Part shown: one piece after another, positions 13,525-13,975 of the stretch
How the letters are laid out: each line of letters starts with the position of its first letter
Numbering within the stretch: position 1 is the stretch's first letter
Source of the DNA: Rhodoferax sp.
Lineage (GTDB): Bacteria > Pseudomonadota > Gammaproteobacteria > Burkholderiales > Burkholderiaceae_C
DNA: 13,975 nucleotides
Assembly: GCA_029946045.1 (NCBI GenBank)
Contig: JAQSDS010000427.1
Span: 1 to 13,975, forward strand
Direction: 5' to 3'
The notes under the pieces: model-generated
Database searches by the model: none
Told to the model about the DNA's origin: nothing
The model's input: only the letters and a program-made list of their open reading frames with translations
Translations under genes and position numbers: made by a program

Positions 13525-13658
13525 AAAACACTCCTTTTGAGTCCGCATGGATGACGTATCGGTCGATAACGCCACCGCCGGTCAGCCCCAATTTGCGGCA
13601 TTTGCCGCCATGAAAAACAAGGGCTGAAGTGTAGGCGAAGCGGTTTTTTGGCTACCAA

Positions 13659-13687
13659 GTGACGTGCCAGATGCGCACTCCTACAAT
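13659..13687 (+). promoter_or_regulatory. Candidate promoter of the UbiH-like gene
   Basis: GTGACG (13659-13664), 17 bases, TACAAT (13682-13687). The ATG at 13695 is only seven bases after the -10, so the mRNA would be leaderless or almost so; no Shine-Dalgarno is visible. Confidence 0.4.
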
Positions 13688-13694
13688 CCCATCC

Positions 13695-13975
13695 ATGACA
13701 CATCATTTTGACATTTGCATTCGTGGTGGTGGCATTGTGGGCCATGCCCTGGCGCTTCTGCTGGCGCGCGACCGCTTGCGCATTGGCCTGGTCGCCCCCC
13801 CAATGCCTGCCAATAGCGCGCCCGACGTGCGGGCTTATGCACTCAATGCCAAATCCAGGGCCTTGCTTGAGTCAGTGCGCTGCTGGCCCGATGCTGTGCA
13901 CGCCACGCCGGTAATGGACATGCAGGTCAAGGGCGACGACGGTGGCTGCGTCAATTTTTCCGCCTCCGAGCTGGT
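13695..13975 (+). CDS. UbiH/COQ6-type FAD-dependent monooxygenase, 3' end outside the window
   Basis: First 93 codons of a flavoprotein hydroxylase. The protein opens MTHHFDICIRGGGIVGHALA, a Rossmann ADP-binding G-x-G-x-x-G motif at residues 11-16. A strand (RIGLVAP) follows, then APDVRAYALNAKSRALLESV, the D-V-R-x-x-A-L-N/S stretch typical of the UbiH/UbiF/VisC group that hydroxylates the ubiquinone ring. Which ring position it uses cannot be told from this part. The frame stays open to the window edge. Confidence 0.9.
   Translation, partial: MTHHFDICIRGGGIVGHALALLLARDRLRIGLVAPPMPANSAPDVRAYALNAKSRALLESVRCWPDAVHATPVMDMQVKGDDGGCVNFSASEL

Noticed and set aside
1..13975. CRISPR array, tRNA, rRNA or riboswitch
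   Set aside because: No regularly spaced repeats, cloverleaf-like segments or recognisable riboswitch cores were seen on either strand.

Overview
The window looks like a chromosomal segment of a Burkholderiales bacterium, most likely Comamonadaceae (Rhodoferax/Polaromonas-like). This rests on GC-rich codon use, the dusB-fis-purH gene order, and protein sequences typical of beta-proteobacteria. The genus is an inference, since no rRNA or other marker is present. Most of the window is housekeeping.

Layout. (1) 2-1084: 3' part of a class I DNA photolyase, tail-to-tail with a small rubredoxin gene (1075-1248, minus). (2) 1351-2661: hemL, tetrapyrrole synthesis. (3) 2662-6117: an accessory island. 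It holds a HI1419/HI1420-type (RelE/HigB-like toxin, Xre antitoxin) toxin-antitoxin pair on the minus strand. The toxin gene is split near codon 10 by a complete IS66-family element (3312-5912, tnpA-tnpB-tnpC, terminal inverted repeats, perfect 8-bp target duplication GCCAATCC). The island ends in a second, diverged copy of the last ~33 codons of hemL (6016-6117), a recombination scar. (4) 6125-6201: a large imperfect inverted repeat between convergent hemL and purH. (5) 6258-9250, minus: the dusB-fis-purH cluster (tRNA dihydrouridine synthase, Fis nucleoid protein, last two steps of IMP synthesis). (6) 9400-9870, plus: a YqaA-type small membrane protein. (7) 9894-10426, minus: a second toxin-antitoxin pair (DUF3018 MazE-like antitoxin, MazF/PemK toxin). 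Its promoter is bracketed by two identical 15-bp operator-like repeats exactly 30 bp apart. (8) 10513-11601, minus: ychF, followed by a 388-bp region without a recognisable gene. (9) 11990-13117, plus: a GAF-HD-GYP signalling protein (predicted c-di-GMP phosphodiesterase). (10) 13168-13524, minus: a membrane-anchored rhodanese. (11) 13695-end, plus: the N-terminus of a UbiH/COQ6-type FAD monooxygenase.

The most informative part is the hemL-purH gap, which records at least two events. First, a toxin-antitoxin segment arrived together with a foreign or exchanged hemL 3' end, leaving the other hemL tail behind. Later, an IS66 element inserted into the toxin. The insertion removed the native first ~10 toxin codons but left an open frame of the same 98-codon length that starts inside the IS terminus. 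I see no clearly new multi-gene system. There is no CRISPR array, tRNA or rRNA gene.
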